From contig NZ_JABSOV010000002.1 of the NCBI RefSeq assembly GCF_013215345.1, forward strand, positions 1 through 64,000: 64,000 nt of DNA. The letters are read 5' to 3'. The notes beneath the pieces were generated by a model. The model was not told the origin of the DNA. It saw nothing but the letters and a program-made list of their open reading frames with translations, and searched no databases. The stretch is from Colwellia sp. Its GTDB lineage: Bacteria > Pseudomonadota > Gammaproteobacteria > Enterobacterales > Alteromonadaceae. The position numbers and the translations under genes are program-made. Of the stretch, positions 7,785 to 18,197 are shown in pieces. Numbering within the stretch: position 1 is the stretch's first letter; each line of letters starts with the position of its first letter.

Positions 7785-9707
7785 ATGGGCAAAATAATCG
7801 GTATTGACCTAGGAACAACTAACTCATGTGTTGCTGTATTAGACGGCGACAGTGTACGTGTTATTGAAAATGCAGAAGGCGATCGTACAACTCCTTCTAT
7901 CATTGGTTATACGGCTGAAGGCGAAATATTAGTAGGTCAACCTGCTAAACGTCAATCAGTAACTAACCCTGAAAACACTTTATATGCTATCAAGCGTTTG
8001 ATTGGTCGTCGTTTTGAAGACGAAGAAACCCAACGTGATATTAAAATTATGCCATTTGGCATTGTTAAAGCCGACAACGGTGATGCTTGGGTTGAAGTAA
8101 AGGGCGAAAAAATTGCGCCACCACAAGTATCTGCTGAAGTGTTAAAGAAAATGAAAAAAACAGCGGAAGACTTCCTTGGTGAAACAGTAACTGAAGCGGT
8201 TATTACCGTTCCTGCTTACTTTAACGATTCACAACGTCAAGCAACTAAAGATGCTGGTCGTATTGCTGGTCTTGATGTTAAACGTATTATCAACGAGCCA
8301 ACTGCTGCTGCTCTTGCTTACGGCATGGACAAGCAAGAAGGCGATAAAGTTATTGCGGTATACGATTTAGGTGGTGGTACTTTCGATATTTCAATCATTG
8401 AAATTGATGAAATGGACGGCGAACATACTTTTGAAGTATTAGCGACTAATGGTGATACTCACTTAGGTGGTGAAGATTTCGATAACCGTTTAATCAACTA
8501 TCTTGTAGCTGAATTCAAAAAAGACCAAGGCATGGACTTAACGTCTGATCCTCTTGCAATGCAACGTCTTAAAGAAGCGGCAGAGAAAGCGAAATGTGAA
8601 CTTTCTTCAGCACAACAAACGGATGTTAACTTACCTTACATCACGGCTGATGGTTCAGGTCCTAAGCACATGAACATTAAAGTAACACGTGCTAAGTTAG
8701 AGTCTCTTGTTGAAGACATGGTTAAAGCAACTTTAGTACCGCTTAAACAGGCGCTTAAAGATGCTGATTTATCAGTAAGTGACATCGATGATGTTATCTT
8801 AGTTGGTGGTCAATCACGTATGCCTATGGTACAAAAAGCGGTAACTGACTTCTTTGGTAAAGAACCTCGTAAAGATGTTAACCCAGATGAAGCAGTAGCT
8901 TCTGGTGCTGCGATTCAAGCCGGTGTTCTTTCTGGCGAAGTAACTGATGTATTGTTGCTTGATGTTACACCTTTGTCTTTAGGTATTGAGACTGCTGGTG
9001 GTGTGATGACAAATGTTATTGATAAAAATACTACTATTCCAACCAAGCAATCACAAACTTTCTCTACTGCTGATGATAATCAATCTGCTGTTACTGTACA
9101 TGTTTGTCAAGGTGAGCGTAAGCAAGCCTCAGCTAACAAATCTTTAGGTCAATTTAACCTTGAAGGTATTCCTGCTGCTCCTCGTGGACAGCCGCAAATC
9201 GAAGTAACTTTCGATATCGATGCTGATGGTATCTTGCATGTTACTGCTAAAGACAAAAATACGGGTAAAGAGCAAAAAATCACTATCAAAGCTTCTTCTG
9301 GTTTATCTGATGAAGAAGTAGAGCAAATGGTACGTGACGCTGAAGCAAATGCTGATGCCGATGCTAAGTTTGAAGAGTTAGTTACTGCACGTAACCAAGC
9401 TGATGGCATGATTCATAGCACTCGCAAGCAAATCGAAGAAGCGGGCGAAGAGTTACCAGCAGAAGACAAAGAGAAAATTGAAACAGCATTAACTGAGCTT
9501 GAAGAAGCAGTTAAATCTGATGATAAAGAAGCGATTGATACAAAAACTCAAGCGTTAATGGAAGCATCAGCTAAGTTAATGGAAATTGCTCAAGCTAAGC
9601 AACAAGCACAAGCTGCTCCAGAAGGTGCTGATCAAGCAACTGATGCTGGCGCACCTGCAGACGACGTAGTAGATGCTGAGTTTGAAGAAGTTAAAGACGA
9701 CAAGTAA
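7785..9707 (+). CDS. dnaK: chaperone DnaK (Hsp70)
   Basis: DnaK is the ATP-driven Hsp70 chaperone of the cytoplasm and works with DnaJ and GrpE. The protein opens with [18 protein letters not shown] (phosphate-1 loop) and has [32 protein letters not shown] and [12 protein letters not shown] in the ATPase domain. The linker [12 protein letters not shown] leads to the substrate-binding domain and helical lid, and the end is the usual acidic tail (EFEEVKDDK), which resembles the conserved EEVKDKK-type end. Length is 640 aa, against 638 in E. coli. It follows a sigma-32-type promoter and a strong ribosome binding site. A hairpin repeat and a terminator separate it from dnaJ. Confidence 0.99.
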   Translation: MGKIIGIDLGTTNSCVAVLDGDSVRVIENAEGDRTTPSIIGYTAEGEILVGQPAKRQSVTNPENTLYAIKRLIGRRFEDEETQRDIKIMPFGIVKADNGDAWVEVKGEKIAPPQVSAEVLKKMKKTAEDFLGETVTEAVITVPAYFNDSQRQATKDAGRIAGLDVKRIINEPTAAALAYGMDKQEGDKVIAVYDLGGGTFDISIIEIDEMDGEHTFEVLATNGDTHLGGEDFDNRLINYLVAEFKKDQGMDLTSDPLAMQRLKEAAEKAKCELSSAQQTDVNLPYITADGSGPKHMNIKVTRAKLESLVEDMVKATLVPLKQALKDADLSVSDIDDVILVGGQSRMPMVQKAVTDFFGKEPRKDVNPDEAVASGAAIQAGVLSGEVTDVLLLDVTPLSLGIETAGGVMTNVIDKNTTIPTKQSQTFSTADDNQSAVTVHVCQGERKQASANKSLGQFNLEGIPAAPRGQPQIEVTFDIDADGILHVTAKDKNTGKEQKITIKASSGLSDEEVEQMVRDAEANADADAKFEELVTARNQADGMIHSTRKQIEEAGEELPAEDKEKIETALTELEEAVKSDDKEAIDTKTQALMEASAKLMEIAQAKQQAQAAPEGADQATDAGAPADDVVDAEFEEVKDDK

Positions 9708-9718
9708 TTAATTTTTTA

Positions 9719-9830
9719 TTCGCTTAGCTGTCGTTATATCGCTTAATTTCTGCGGCGAAGGTACTCACGTATAGTCATACGCTCTGTGCCTTCTTCTTGA
9801 ACTAAAGCGATATAACTTAATCTTAGCGAG
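9719..9830. repeat. long imperfect inverted repeat between dnaK and dnaJ
   Basis: Two arms of about 55 bases pair across a short loop. Matching blocks in order are TCGCT, GTTATATCGCTT (its complement AAGCGATATAAC is at 9806-9817), GAAGG-AC and CGTAT. The structure would fold as one long RNA hairpin in the dnaK-dnaJ transcript, or as a cruciform in DNA. It looks like a mobile non-coding repeat, not a simple terminator, since it has no T-tract. Confidence 0.75.
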
Positions 9831-9872
9831 TAAAAGAGTTAAGCTATGTCATCTGTACTTGTATAGAAAAAT

Positions 9873-9900
9873 AAAGCGTCGATATTTCTCGGCGCTTTTT
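9873..9900 (+). terminator. terminator between dnaK and dnaJ
   Basis: AAAGCG-CGA and TCG-CGCTTT pair, with one mismatch, around TATTTC, and the stem ends in five T residues. It would end part of the dnaK transcripts before dnaJ, so dnaJ could be expressed by read-through or from its own promoter. Only a weak promoter candidate (TTGATT near 9947) is visible after it. Confidence 0.7.
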
Positions 9901-10031
9901 GTGTGTAAAGCATTAGTAAAATAATTTTTATTTGGTGCTGATTTTCTTGATTTTTTATCGTGACAATAGAATAAATCACGGAGAAATGAAGAAAATTAGC
10001 CTCAATCAACTTGAAGTAAAGAAACAGATTT

Positions 10032-11153
10032 ATGTCAAAACGTGATTATTATGAAACTCTAGGGGTTAGCCAAAGCGCCACTGAGAAAGAAGTCAAAAAA
10101 GCCTATAAAAAGTTAGCAATGAAGTATCACCCAGATCGTACCCAAGGTGATAAGGCTAAAGAAGAGACGTTTAAAGAAGTTAAAGAGGCCTATGAAATCC
10201 TCAATAACGATCAAAAACGTGCTGCTTATGATCAATATGGTCATGCTGCTTTTGAACAAGGTGGTCACGGTGGTGGCGGCGGTGGTGGTTTTGGCCAAGA
10301 CTTCGGTGATATCTTCGGCGATATTTTTGGCGGCGGTGGTCGTGGACGTCAACGCCAGCAACGTGGCTCAGATTTACGTTATAACGTAGATTTAACACTT
10401 GAAGCTGCGGTTAAGGGTAAAAGCTTAGAAATTAAAGTACCTACCTATGTTAGTTGTGATCCATGTGACGGCTCTGGTGCTAAAAGAGGCACTTCGGCTA
10501 AGACTTGTAGCACTTGTCACGGCCACGGCCAAGTACAAATGCGTCAAGGCTTGTTCGCTGTACAGCAAACGTGTCCTACTTGTAGTGGCAAAGGTAAAGT
10601 TATTGCCGAGAAGTGTACTTCATGTCGCGGTCAAGGCCGTGTTGAGAAAACTAAAACTTTATCAGTTAAAATTCCACCAGGTGTTGATACCGGTGATAGA
10701 ATTCGTTTATCTGGTGAAGGCGAGGCGGGTGAGCATGGCGCCCCTGCAGGCGACTTGTATGTACAAGTGAATGTACGTGACCACGAGATATTTGTTCGTG
10801 ATGAAAATCACTTATATTGTGAAGTGCCAATTAGCTTTGTAACAGCTGCTTTAGGTGGTGACATTGAAGTGCCAACACTTGGCGGTAAGGTTAAGCTGAA
10901 GGTTCCGAAAGAAACACAAACAGGTAAAATGTTCCGCTTACGTGGTAAAGGTGTTAAGTCAGTACGTAGTTCTACTACCGGTGATTTAATGTGTAAAGTG
11001 GTTCTTGAAACGCCTGTTAACTTATCAGGTGATCAAGCTGACTTATTACGTCAATTAGAAGAGAAAATGGCGAATAGCAGTAAAAAACACAGTCCAAAAG
11101 AAACTGGTTTTTTTGATGGTGTTAAAAGGTTCTTTGATGACCTGAAAAGCTAA
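10032..11153 (+). CDS. dnaJ: chaperone DnaJ (Hsp40)
   Basis: DnaJ is the J-protein that delivers substrates to DnaK and stimulates its ATPase. Domains in order: J domain with HPD at residues 33-35; a Gly/Phe-rich segment ([13 protein letters not shown]); four CxxCxGxG zinc-binding repeats ([32 protein letters not shown]); and the C-terminal substrate-binding domains. At 373 aa it is a full-length type I DnaJ (E. coli 376 aa). The ORF track shows several long shadows here because of the repeats; none is real. dnaK lies upstream on the same strand. Confidence 0.99.
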   Translation: MSKRDYYETLGVSQSATEKEVKKAYKKLAMKYHPDRTQGDKAKEETFKEVKEAYEILNNDQKRAAYDQYGHAAFEQGGHGGGGGGGFGQDFGDIFGDIFGGGGRGRQRQQRGSDLRYNVDLTLEAAVKGKSLEIKVPTYVSCDPCDGSGAKRGTSAKTCSTCHGHGQVQMRQGLFAVQQTCPTCSGKGKVIAEKCTSCRGQGRVEKTKTLSVKIPPGVDTGDRIRLSGEGEAGEHGAPAGDLYVQVNVRDHEIFVRDENHLYCEVPISFVTAALGGDIEVPTLGGKVKLKVPKETQTGKMFRLRGKGVKSVRSSTTGDLMCKVVLETPVNLSGDQADLLRQLEEKMANSSKKHSPKETGFFDGVKRFFDDLKS

Positions 11154-11193
11154 ATCATTATGTTAATACTTTAAGTATTAGCTCTGTGATAAT

Positions 11194-11234
11194 AAAAAAT
11201 CCCGCGTTATTAAACAATAACAGCGGGATTTTTT
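11194..11234. terminator. bidirectional terminator between dnaJ and the Lrp-type gene
   Basis: AAAAAATCCCGC and GCGGGATTTTTT form a GC-rich stem, extended by TTATT/AATAA, with T-tracts on both strands. It lies between convergent genes. Confidence 0.92.
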
Positions 11235-11267
11235 ATGCTTTATTTTTATGGTATAAAATTAAAGCTG

Positions 11268-11735
11268 TTACTCGTCAAAATTTGGCAGTACGCCACTGCG
11301 GCTATGATCAAACACCAGTGATGTTTCTACTGTAGTGACTTCTTCGCGTGAGGTGATGTTTTTGAAAACAAACTGGCGTAAATGCTCACTATCTTTAACC
11401 GACATGTGAATGTAGTAATCATAACTACCACCCATGTGGTATAAATTTAATATTTCGGGATACATCAATAAATCATCACGTAAGCTATTAACTATTTCTT
11501 CTGAATAAGGCTGCAAACGTATAGCTGCAATGGCTTCGATATTACCGCCAATGGTTTTTAAGTTAACATCGATAAACGCACCCTTAATAACACCGCTTTG
11601 CTTTAGGCGCTTTACTCGCTCTAAACACGTAGAGGGGGCAATACCTATTTGGGCTGCAAGTTCTTTATTCGTAATATCTGCATCATCATATAGTATGGTT
11701 AATACTTGTAAATCGATGCCATCAAGCTTTTTCAT
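11268..11735 (-). CDS. Lrp/AsnC family transcriptional regulator
   Basis: This is a 155-aa feast/famine-type DNA-binding regulator. The N-terminal winged helix-turn-helix is LDGIDLQVLTILYDDADITNKELAAQIGIAPSTCLERVKRL; the C-terminal RAM ligand-binding domain includes the YHMGGSYDYYIHM segment. These proteins usually bind an amino acid and form octameric discs. The size is typical (about 150-165 aa). It is divergent from the mrp operon across a 283-bp gap, so it may regulate mrp, itself, or distant targets; the sequence does not decide. It lacks the longer N-terminus of global Lrp and is better seen as a local paralogue. Confidence 0.9.
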   Translation of the reverse strand: MKKLDGIDLQVLTILYDDADITNKELAAQIGIAPSTCLERVKRLKQSGVIKGAFIDVNLKTIGGNIEAIAAIRLQPYSEEIVNSLRDDLLMYPEILNLYHMGGSYDYYIHMSVKDSEHLRQFVFKNITSREEVTTVETSLVFDHSRSGVLPNFDE

Positions 11736-12018
11736 TAGTCACCCGTGAATTTATTACCGCTTCTTTCGCTAAATATTACACTTAATGCAGGTAGAGAGAC
11801 TAGTGAAATATAGGGTTTATTTGAATTTTTGACGTGAAAAGTTAAATTATCCGAATTATTTTTAGACTTTAGTCAGTATTCCTGTGTTGTAGCGTGATAA
11901 AAGCGTTACAAATATACATAGCGATAATGTTTGCCAGTACTATCCTTTGTGACATATTATGGCGTTATATCTTTCGATATGATTACTTCTAGCTAGAAAA
12001 ATAAAAAAGGTTAACTCT

Positions 12019-14823
12019 ATGACTTTGCTTTGGATACCCTTGTTATCCTTACTTGGCAGTATTATTTCTTCAATGACGGGTAAATTAACACGTAATCAAT
12101 CTACTGGTTTGACGTTGTTAATGCCAATCACCGCATTATTAATGACGATTAGCTTAGCGCCTGCTGTTTTCTCTGGCGAAGTTATTCGATCAACATTTTC
12201 CTGGATCCCTTTACTAGGTATAGATATCGCTTTTCGTTTAGATGGCTTAGCGCTGCTGTTTGTATTTATGATATTAGTCATTGGCATATTAGTTATTTTT
12301 TATGCCCGTTATTACCTCAGTAGTAATGACTCTATGCCTAAGCTTTATGCCTATCTGATGTTATTTATGACGGCGATGCTGGGTATTGTTATGTCAAATA
12401 ATGTCATCCAGCTGTGGTTCTTTTGGGAACTTACCAGTATTAGCTCATTTTTGTTAATTAGTTATTGGTGGCATAAAGCAGAAGCGCGTAATGGCGCAAT
12501 AATGGCTTTAACTATAACCGGTGGTGGTGGATTAGCATTATTAGCTGGTTTGCTGTTGTTGGGGAATATCGTTGGTAGTTATAATTTAGATATTATTTTA
12601 GCCAGCAGAGATATTATTCAAGCACATGACTGGTATGAAGTAACCTTAATATTAATACTACTTGGCGCTTTCACTAAGTCAGCACAATTTCCTTTTCATT
12701 TTTGGTTACCACATGCGATGGCTGCACCAACACCGGTCAGTGCTTACCTGCATTCGGCCACTATGGTCAAGGCAGGGGTTTTCTTATTAGCGCGTTTTTA
12801 TCCGGCTTTAGCGGGTACTGATATATGGTTTATTATTGTCAGTTTAACCGGGCTAGCGACATTATTGTTTGGCGCATATGTAGCGTTATTTAAACATGAC
12901 TTAAAAGGTTTATTAGCCTACTCGACCATTAGTCATTTAGGTTTGATCACCTTACTCTTTGGTTTGGATACCAAGCTTGCGGCAGTAGCGGCGATATTCC
13001 ATATAATCAATCACGCAACTTTTAAAGCCTCGTTATTTATGGCAACCGGTATTATTGACCATGAAACCGGTACCCGTGATATGCGAAAAATCAATGGTAT
13101 GTGGAAATTTATGCCTTATACCGCTACGTTGGCAATGGTTGCGGCAGCGGCGATGGCTGGTGTGCCACTGTTAAATGGTTTCTTATCGAAAGAAATGTTT
13201 TTTGCTGAAACTTTACATCAACAGTTGCTTGGCTCCATGTCTTGGCTTATTCCAGTTCTTGCTACTATTGCAGGGGCTTTTGCGGTGGCTTATTCAGCAC
13301 GCTTTATTCATGATGTTTTCTTTAATGGCGACCCTATTGATTTACCCAAACAACCCAGTGAGGCACCAAGATACATGCGGTTGCCAATCGAAATACTGGT
13401 TGTTTTATGTTTAGTGGTGGGCATAGTGCCAAACTTTGTTATCGACGACATTTTAAAGTCAGCTTCCTTTGCTGTACTCGGTGGCTATGTACCTGAGTTT
13501 GAAGTTTCTTTATGGCATGGTTTTAATTTACCACTATTGATGAGCGCGATAGCAGTAAGCGGTGGTTTGTTGATGTATACCCAGCGACATTATTTGTTTC
13601 AATTTCATGCTTCATTGCCGTCTTTGAACGGTAAAAAACTGTTCGATAATAGTATTAGTGCGCTGACTAAATGGTGCCAAGTTAAGATACACACTATAGA
13701 AAATGGCTCTTTACAACGCTATTTAGTGTTGATGTTTGTCGTGGTGTTATTTTTTGCTGGCTGGCCATTATTTGAAATGAATCAGTTAAGCGGGCAAAAA
13801 CCCCTGACTCCGGTTGATGTTCATAATGCGATGGGGGCAGCATTATTAATGATAGGTGCAATTAGTACCGTGATTTGGTATCGCACACGAGTGATATCAT
13901 TACTGATGCTCTCAGTCGTGGGTTTAATGGTGTCTATCGCGTTTACTCGCTTCTCAGCACCCGATTTAGCCTTAACCCAATTAACCGTTGAAGTAGTCAC
14001 CGTTATTTTACTTATGCTGGCATTGTTTTTCTTACCACAGAACTCGCCAAAAGAATCTAGCTCTATGCGTGTGTTGCGTGACCTAGGCATATCTGCCGGT
14101 TTAGGCATTGTAATTGCGAGTATTTGTTATGCATTAATTACCCGTCCACTTGAGTCAATCTCAGACTTTTTCTTAGCAAATGCTAAAACAGGTGGCGGTG
14201 GTACTAACGTTGTTAATGTTATTTTGGTGGACTTCCGTGGCTTTGATACCCTAGGTGAAATTTGTGTATTAGGTATTGCCGCGCTGGGTATTTACAAGCT
14301 TTTAATTAACTTACCGTTATATATTCCTGCTACTGATAGTGAAGGGCGGCCTTGGGCGAAAGAACGCTACCCGGTGTTATTGGCTAGTATTTCTCAATCC
14401 TTACTACCGTTAGCATTACTGGTATCGTTTTATATTTTCTTACGTGGCCATAATATGCCCGGTGGTGGATTTATCGCTGGCTTAGTGACCGCAGTAGCCT
14501 TTATTTTGCAGTACATAGCGCATGGCTCAAACTGGATTGCTGAGCGCTTAACCATAAATTATCGCAAAATTATTGCCTCAGGCATTGCTATTGCGCTATT
14601 GACTGGTGTTGGCAGTTGGTTCTTTGGCAGACCTTTCATGACTACTTGGTTTGAATACTTTGATATTCCTTTTATTGGCGAAATTGAACTTGCCAGTGCC
14701 TTGGTATTTGATATTGGTGTTTATATTACGGTTGTCGGCTCTACCTTAATGATTTTGGCAAGTCTCGGTAAATTAACTGCAAATGAGCCGGCTAATGCTC
14801 CTAGTAAAGAGGTAAATATTTAA
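12019..14823 (+). CDS. mrpA: Mrp-type Na+/H+ antiporter subunit A, fused to subunit B
   Basis: This is the largest subunit of the multi-gene cation/proton antiporter, related to NuoL of complex I. The 934-aa protein is almost entirely membrane segments. The N-terminal two thirds carries the proton-translocation domain, with [16 protein letters not shown], the [23 protein letters not shown]-like segment (here [16 protein letters not shown]) and [11 protein letters not shown]. The last roughly 150 residues match MrpB ([19 protein letters not shown]). An A-B fusion marks the six-gene (A'CDEFG) form of the operon, as opposed to the seven-gene Bacillus form. Stop and start codons overlap with mrpC (TAATG), so the operon is translationally coupled. 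Confidence 0.96.
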   Translation: MTLLWIPLLSLLGSIISSMTGKLTRNQSTGLTLLMPITALLMTISLAPAVFSGEVIRSTFSWIPLLGIDIAFRLDGLALLFVFMILVIGILVIFYARYYLSSNDSMPKLYAYLMLFMTAMLGIVMSNNVIQLWFFWELTSISSFLLISYWWHKAEARNGAIMALTITGGGGLALLAGLLLLGNIVGSYNLDIILASRDIIQAHDWYEVTLILILLGAFTKSAQFPFHFWLPHAMAAPTPVSAYLHSATMVKAGVFLLARFYPALAGTDIWFIIVSLTGLATLLFGAYVALFKHDLKGLLAYSTISHLGLITLLFGLDTKLAAVAAIFHIINHATFKASLFMATGIIDHETGTRDMRKINGMWKFMPYTATLAMVAAAAMAGVPLLNGFLSKEMFFAETLHQQLLGSMSWLIPVLATIAGAFAVAYSARFIHDVFFNGDPIDLPKQPSEAPRYMRLPIEILVVLCLVVGIVPNFVIDDILKSASFAVLGGYVPEFEVSLWHGFNLPLLMSAIAVSGGLLMYTQRHYLFQFHASLPSLNGKKLFDNSISALTKWCQVKIHTIENGSLQRYLVLMFVVVLFFAGWPLFEMNQLSGQKPLTPVDVHNAMGAALLMIGAISTVIWYRTRVISLLMLSVVGLMVSIAFTRFSAPDLALTQLTVEVVTVILLMLALFFLPQNSPKESSSMRVLRDLGISAGLGIVIASICYALITRPLESISDFFLANAKTGGGGTNVVNVILVDFRGFDTLGEICVLGIAALGIYKLLINLPLYIPATDSEGRPWAKERYPVLLASISQSLLPLALLVSFYIFLRGHNMPGGGFIAGLVTAVAFILQYIAHGSNWIAERLTINYRKIIASGIAIALLTGVGSWFFGRPFMTTWFEYFDIPFIGEIELASALVFDIGVYITVVGSTLMILASLGKLTANEPANAPSKEVNI

Positions 14824-15191
14824 TGGAATTACTTTACGCATCCAGCGTTGGCGTTTTAGTGTCTTGTGGCGTATTTTTAATTTTACGCTCTAGAACTTTC
14901 CCTGTTGTCTTAGGGTTAACTATGTTTTCTTACGCGGTTAATTTATTTCTTTTCTCTTCTGGACGACTTAGCCTTAACCAAGCTGCGGTACTTGGCACCA
15001 GTACAGAATATGCTGATCCACTGCCGCAAGCTCTAGTGTTGACCGCTATTGTTATCGGTTTTGCCATGACAGCCTTTGTGGTTATTTTAGCAATCAGAGG
15101 GCGAACAGATTTAGGCAACGACCATGTAGATGGTCAGGTGCCCGACACAAAAAACCACAACAACGACAATAATAACAAGGTTAAAGTATGA
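14823..15191 (+). CDS. mrpC: Mrp-type Na+/H+ antiporter subunit C
   Basis: MrpC is homologous to NuoK. It is 122 aa with three predicted membrane helices (ELLYASSVGVLVSCGVFLIL, VVLGLTMFSYAVNLFLF and ALVLTAIVIGFAMTAFVVILA). The family hallmark DPLPQALVLTAIVIGFA is intact. The C-terminal tail is hydrophilic and ends in an Asn/Lys-rich low-complexity stretch (KNHNNDNNNK). It overlaps mrpA by one base and mrpD by four (ATGA), so its expression is coupled within the operon. Confidence 0.95.
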   Translation: MELLYASSVGVLVSCGVFLILRSRTFPVVLGLTMFSYAVNLFLFSSGRLSLNQAAVLGTSTEYADPLPQALVLTAIVIGFAMTAFVVILAIRGRTDLGNDHVDGQVPDTKNHNNDNNNKVKV

Positions 15192-16720
15192 CCCAGCATT
15201 TAGCCTTTTTACCTGTCTTATTGCCTATGTTGGCAGGTGTTATTTTATTAACGTCACTTTTTGGTAAGAATATAACCAGCAGAAGAGTTACGTCTGTAGT
15301 ACTAAGCACAATCACCTTTTTAGTTTCATTGGCTTTATTACTAAAAGTTCAAGCCGATGGCACTCAAGTTTATGCAATCGGTGAATGGAGCGCACCTTTT
15401 GGTATTGTGCTGGTAGCTGATCCGTTATCTACCTTGTTAGTAAGTTTAACTGCCTTACTCGGTCTAGTATGTGTTTTATATGCCAGTGCGGGAGATGATG
15501 AAAAAGGCAGCTTCTTTCATCCTTTAGTGCACTTTTTAATTTTAGGTGTAAATGGTGCATTTTTAACCGGTGATATATTTAATTTATTTGTATTTTTTGA
15601 AGTGTTACTTATTGCCTCGTATGCATTATTAATGCATGGCGGAGACAAAAGAAATACCCGCGCAGCCTTACACTATGTGATTTTGAACCTGGTCGGCTCG
15701 GCAATATTTTTGATTGCTCTGGGTGTGCTATACGGTGTCTTAGGTACACTTAATATGGCTGATATGGCGCAGAAAGTGGCACTTCTACAAGGTGATGATG
15801 TCTATCTAGCTAAGATAGGTGGACTGTTGTTACTGGTGGTGTTTGCTTTAAAGGGCGCTTTGTTACCGCTACATTTATGGTTACCCAATACTTACGCTAC
15901 CGCTATGCCTGTTGTCGCGGCATTATTTGCCATTATGACAAAAGTCGGCGTTTACTCAATGATGCGTGTTTATACGCTAATTTTTGGCGATGAAGCCGGT
16001 GAGTTGAGTCATATGGCGCAAACTTGGATGTGGTGGTTCGCAATGGCAACTATTGCAATGGGCGGAGTGGGTGTCTTAGCGAGTAAAGATTTAAGGAAAT
16101 TAACCGCCAATTTGGTGATTGTATCGGTAGGTACTTTAGTGGCGCTGGTTGCCGTACAAACCGTTGAAGCCAGTTCTGCCGCTATCTATTACTTAGCTCA
16201 TTCAACGTTAGTTACTGCAGCACTATTCCTGTTAGCTGATTTAATTGGCCGTCAACGTGGTGAAGTTGCTGACCGTATTACTGCCGGTCCTCCTGTGGCT
16301 CAGCCAAGGTTGTTAGGTGTTTGCTTCTTGGTTGCTGCTATTGCAGTAATAGGTATGCCACCATTGTCTGGCTTTATTGGTAAAGTATGGCTGCTGAAAG
16401 CAACCTTAGATGCTGAATATACTTTTGTTTTTTGGCCGCTTTATTTATTGGTAAGTTTAGCAATATTGCTTAGTGTGGCTAAAGCTGGCAGTACTGTTTT
16501 TTGGCATCATCAAGACTCACTCATAGAAAGTAATGCAACTGAGAGTGCTGAGCAAAGCCGCGTTCACCCTGCACAGCTAGCGGCATTGATTATTCTTATT
16601 GCTGGTGCGCCATTGATGACTATTTTTGCTGGACCATTAAGTGAGTATGCAATTGGCGCAGCTAGCCAATTACATGACTTTAACAACAATATTAACGTTA
16701 TCCTTTCAGGAGGTCATTAA
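15188..16720 (+). CDS. mrpD: Mrp-type Na+/H+ antiporter subunit D
   Basis: MrpD is the second NuoL/M/N-type proton-translocating subunit, with about 14 membrane helices over 510 aa. Conserved motifs are FNLFVFFEVLLIASYALL, containing the membrane Glu; KGALLPLHLWLPNTYATAMPVVAALFAIMTKVG; and LAHSTLVTAALFLLAD. The C-terminal helices run to about residue 490. It overlaps mrpC by 4 bp and mrpE by 1 bp. Size is normal for the family (about 490-510 aa). Confidence 0.95.
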   Translation: MTQHLAFLPVLLPMLAGVILLTSLFGKNITSRRVTSVVLSTITFLVSLALLLKVQADGTQVYAIGEWSAPFGIVLVADPLSTLLVSLTALLGLVCVLYASAGDDEKGSFFHPLVHFLILGVNGAFLTGDIFNLFVFFEVLLIASYALLMHGGDKRNTRAALHYVILNLVGSAIFLIALGVLYGVLGTLNMADMAQKVALLQGDDVYLAKIGGLLLLVVFALKGALLPLHLWLPNTYATAMPVVAALFAIMTKVGVYSMMRVYTLIFGDEAGELSHMAQTWMWWFAMATIAMGGVGVLASKDLRKLTANLVIVSVGTLVALVAVQTVEASSAAIYYLAHSTLVTAALFLLADLIGRQRGEVADRITAGPPVAQPRLLGVCFLVAAIAVIGMPPLSGFIGKVWLLKATLDAEYTFVFWPLYLLVSLAILLSVAKAGSTVFWHHQDSLIESNATESAEQSRVHPAQLAALIILIAGAPLMTIFAGPLSEYAIGAASQLHDFNNNINVILSGGH

Positions 16721-17268
16721 TGCGGTCACAAATGCGCTTAGAAGCAAAATTTAGATGGCTACCGACTCCTTTAAGGAGCCTGTTATTATTTATTGTCTGG
16801 TTATTATTGAATAACAGTGTCTCACCAGGGCATATTGTCTTAGCTGTTATTTTAGCCATAGTTATTCCATTGGCGACTAGCCCATTTAGGACTAAGCAGC
16901 CATTAATTCTAAAACCCGGTTTGGCGTTTCGTCATTTAATGCTGGTTCTATATGACATCATTACGGCCAATGTTCAGGTTGCTATTTTGATATTAGGTCC
17001 TAATAAAAAATTGACCCCTGGGTTTGTTAAGGTACCGCTAGATTTAACACATGATATGCCTATTACTATTTTGGCGAGTACAGTGTCATTAACACCGGGC
17101 ACGGTCAGTGCTGAAGTGTACCCTTGGCGAGAGTGTTTAACCGAAGGTAAAGAACCAGAAGAACGTTTTTTACTGATACACGTGTTAAACCTTGAAGATG
17201 AACAGGCCTTAATAAAAACAATTAAGCAACGTTATGAAGCGCCTCTTAAGGAGATATTCCAATGCTAG
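16720..17268 (+). CDS. mrpE: Mrp-type Na+/H+ antiporter subunit E
   Basis: This 182-aa subunit belongs to the MrpE/MnhE family, with two or three N-terminal membrane helices and a cytoplasmic C-terminal domain. Family marks are PITILASTVSLTPGTVSAEV and a following HVLNLEDEQALIKTIKQRYE. It lies between mrpD (1-bp overlap) and mrpF (7-bp overlap). The subunit stabilises the complex; unlike A and D, it has no complex I counterpart. Confidence 0.94.
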   Translation: MRSQMRLEAKFRWLPTPLRSLLLFIVWLLLNNSVSPGHIVLAVILAIVIPLATSPFRTKQPLILKPGLAFRHLMLVLYDIITANVQVAILILGPNKKLTPGFVKVPLDLTHDMPITILASTVSLTPGTVSAEVYPWRECLTEGKEPEERFLLIHVLNLEDEQALIKTIKQRYEAPLKEIFQC

Positions 17269-17531
17269 AAACTGTGATTTTAATTGTCTTTGCCATGATA
17301 GGTTTATCGTTATTATTAAATGTATGGCGTTTATTAATCGGCCCTTCTGTCCCCGATAGGATACTTGCACTCGATACTATGTATATCAATACCATTGCCT
17401 TGATCATCTTGTACGGCATGAGTATGGGCACGGCATTATATTTTGAAGCCGCGCTGTTAATAGCAATGCTAGGATTTGTCAGTACAGTAGCAGTATGTAA
17501 GTACCTGCTACGCGGCGATATTATCGAATAG
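17262..17531 (+). CDS. mrpF: Mrp-type Na+/H+ antiporter subunit F
   Basis: MrpF is an 89-aa small membrane subunit with three helices. The conserved loop GPSVPDRILALDTMYINTIALI is intact. It overlaps the end of mrpE. Its stop codon lies inside the first unit of a 12-bp tandem repeat that fills the gap to mrpG. Confidence 0.95.
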   Translation: MLETVILIVFAMIGLSLLLNVWRLLIGPSVPDRILALDTMYINTIALIILYGMSMGTALYFEAALLIAMLGFVSTVAVCKYLLRGDIIE

Positions 17532-17606
17532 ATAGTCGAATAGATAGCCGAATAAAAAACGAATAAAAAGACGAATGAAAATTCGAATAGAAAATAGAAT
17601 AGGAAC
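17524..17606 (+). repeat. 12-bp tandem repeat between mrpF and mrpG
   Basis: Six degenerate units built on CGAATAGATAG / CGAATAAAAA start at 17525, 17537, 17549, 17560, 17572 and 17584, with a weaker seventh (AGAATAGG) at 17596. The period is 12 bp except for one 11-bp step. The array includes the mrpF stop codon and ends at the ribosome binding site of mrpG. It holds several in-frame stop codons and codes for nothing. Confidence 0.85.
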
Positions 17607-17613
17607 TTAGCTC

Positions 17614-17946
17614 ATGATTGAATGGATTATTTCAATATTATTATTAATTGGTGGTTCTTTTGTACTGGTTGGCTCTATTGGTTTAGTGAAAATGCCTGAT
17701 TTTTTTATGCGCCTTCATGGTCCAACTAAAGCGACAACCTTAGGCATGGCATTATTGTTAACTGCTTCAATGATCTTTTTTAGCTCTACACAAGCAGGAT
17801 TTAGTGCTAAAGAAATACTTATCTCGCTATTTCTCTTACTAACGGCACCGATCAGTGGCTATATGATGATTAAAGCGGCCATTCATCATAAACTCGATAG
17901 TATAGATCGCACTAAAGGCATAGATAACATCGAAGATGATGTTTAA
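17614..17946 (+). CDS. mrpG: Mrp-type Na+/H+ antiporter subunit G
   Basis: MrpG is a 110-aa subunit with three membrane helices, starting IEWIISILLLIGGSFVLVGSIGLVKMPDFFMRLHGPTKATTLG; the MPDFFMRLHGPTKA segment is the family signature. It is the last gene of the operon and is separated from mrpF by 82 bp, unlike the overlapping genes before it. A GGAA ribosome binding site precedes the ATG. A terminator shared with the subtilase gene follows. Confidence 0.95.
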   Translation: MIEWIISILLLIGGSFVLVGSIGLVKMPDFFMRLHGPTKATTLGMALLLTASMIFFSSTQAGFSAKEILISLFLLLTAPISGYMMIKAAIHHKLDSIDRTKGIDNIEDDV

Positions 17947-18090
17947 TGTTTTGTAGCTTGTTGACTTATGGTAATCAAACTAGCGAATGTCAGCTAATAC
18001 TAAGTAATGTAAGCTAAAGTTAGGTAAGGCTAAGTATGAATAAGTACTTCTTAGTTTTGCCAAGTTAGCAGTCAATTTATTTTTGAAGAT

Positions 18091-18128
18091 AAAAAATCCC
18101 TAACAGTTTTAATTGTTAGGGATTTTTA
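18091..18128. terminator. bidirectional terminator between mrpG and the subtilase gene
   Basis: AAAAAATCCCTAACAG (with GTTAGGGATTTTT opposite) makes a long stem with T-tracts in both directions, between two convergent genes. Confidence 0.92.
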
Positions 18129-18197
18129 TTAGCGGCTACTGTTAGCCAGAGCATAGCTTGATAACAGTTATATTATTAAGCAGCTCTTAAGTAAAAG

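Noticed and set aside
10113-10770. Several ORFs overlapping dnaJ
   Set aside because: They are shadows of the Gly-rich and zinc-finger repeats of dnaJ in other frames.
17524-17606. Possible iteron-type origin
   Set aside because: It lies within an operon, has no DnaA boxes or replication gene, and the units are degenerate.
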